DNA of 15,127 bases from the NCBI GenBank assembly GCA_900546415.1, contig URCY01000045.1, positions 1 through 15,127 on the forward strand, read 5' to 3'. Origin of the DNA: an uncultured Eubacteriales bacterium. Its GTDB lineage: Bacteria > Bacillota > Clostridia > Oscillospirales > Oscillospiraceae. Numbering within the stretch: position 1 is the stretch's first letter; each line of letters starts with the position of its first letter. This document shows, one piece after another, positions 15,015 to 15,127 of this stretch. A program made the translations under genes and the position numbers. The notes beneath the pieces were generated by a model. The model saw nothing but the letters and a program-made list of their open reading frames with translations. It was not told the DNA's origin and ran no database searches.

Positions 15015-15052
15015 AAAAACCCGCTGCCTTCGATCGAAAGCAGCGGGTTTTT
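15015..15052 (+). terminator. Strong intrinsic terminator after rubrerythrin
   Basis: AAAAACCCGCTGC (15015-15027) pairs perfectly with GCAGCGGGTTTTT (15040-15052), a 13-bp stem that ends in a T-run. The loop contains the palindrome TTCGATCGAA. The A-run at the foot makes it potentially bidirectional. It lies 11 bp after the rbr stop codon. Confidence 0.93.
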
Positions 15053-15079
15053 GTTGCAACGGAAGCCTTTTTTTATACT
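15051..15079 (+). promoter_or_regulatory. Possible promoter of an off-window gene
   Basis: TATACT (15074-15079) lies 17 bp after TTGTTG (15051-15056), which overlaps the tail of the rbr terminator. The -35 match is only 3 of 6, and no gene begins before the window ends, so this is tentative. Confidence 0.3.
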
Positions 15080-15088
15080 AGAATCTGT

Positions 15089-15127
15089 TAAAAAGCTTGA
15101 AGAGCTTTTTATAGCGCCAACGGCGCG
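15089..15127. other. Two small hairpins at the window edge
   Basis: TAAAAAGCT (15089-15097) pairs with AGCTTTTTA (15103-15111) around a 5-base loop. Right after it GCGCC (15114-15118) pairs with GGCGC (15122-15126) around AAC. They could be a leader structure, a weak terminator or part of an intergenic repeat cut by the window end. No gene is visible in 15053-15127. Confidence 0.4.

Overview
The window is GC-rich chromosomal DNA of a Gram-positive anaerobe. The best guess is a gut-type clostridium of the Oscillospiraceae/Ruminococcaceae kind. The reasons are the der-plsY-gpsA gene order common in Firmicutes, strong GGAGG ribosome-binding sites, rubrerythrin and DUF362-ferredoxin genes typical of strict anaerobes, and protein sequences that look clostridial. 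This is inference; no rRNA or tRNA gene is present to place the organism. No mobile element, CRISPR array or prophage gene is visible.

Layout. The window splits into two arrays that diverge from the intergenic region 5466-5625. The left half (189-5465, minus strand) reads der > plsY > gpsA > a GtrA-like membrane protein > a zinc-ribbon membrane protein, then yebC behind its own putative promoter. yebC ends at a bidirectional terminator at 71-122. der, plsY, gpsA and the GtrA-like gene overlap or nearly abut, so they look like one operon joining ribosome assembly (Der) to the first steps of phospholipid synthesis (GpsA makes glycerol-3-phosphate, PlsY acylates it).

The right half (5626-15003, plus strand) has two parts. 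The first is a tightly coupled three-gene unit: a 1537-residue protein, a lactate/malate-dehydrogenase-like protein, and an iron-sulfur-flavoprotein-like protein. The large protein carries an HD phosphohydrolase domain, a long helical repeat region, a NadD-like nucleotidyltransferase domain, a GNAT-like domain and a phosphoribosyltransferase-like domain. The gaps are 3 bp, then an 8-bp overlap. All three proteins have nucleotide- or flavin-binding folds, and several show altered catalytic motifs. This is the part of the window most likely to be an uncharacterised system. I cannot assign a pathway; a link to NAD or another dinucleotide is only a hypothesis.

The second part is an apparent operon of an AqpZ-type aquaporin, a DUF362 protein with two 4Fe-4S motifs, and rubrerythrin. 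It has its own promoter and ends at a strong terminator at 15015-15052. Together these suggest peroxide/oxygen defence: channel, electron carrier and peroxide reductase. Start codons were re-chosen from ribosome-binding sites for five plus-strand genes (5626, 11477, 12634, 13339 and 14461).
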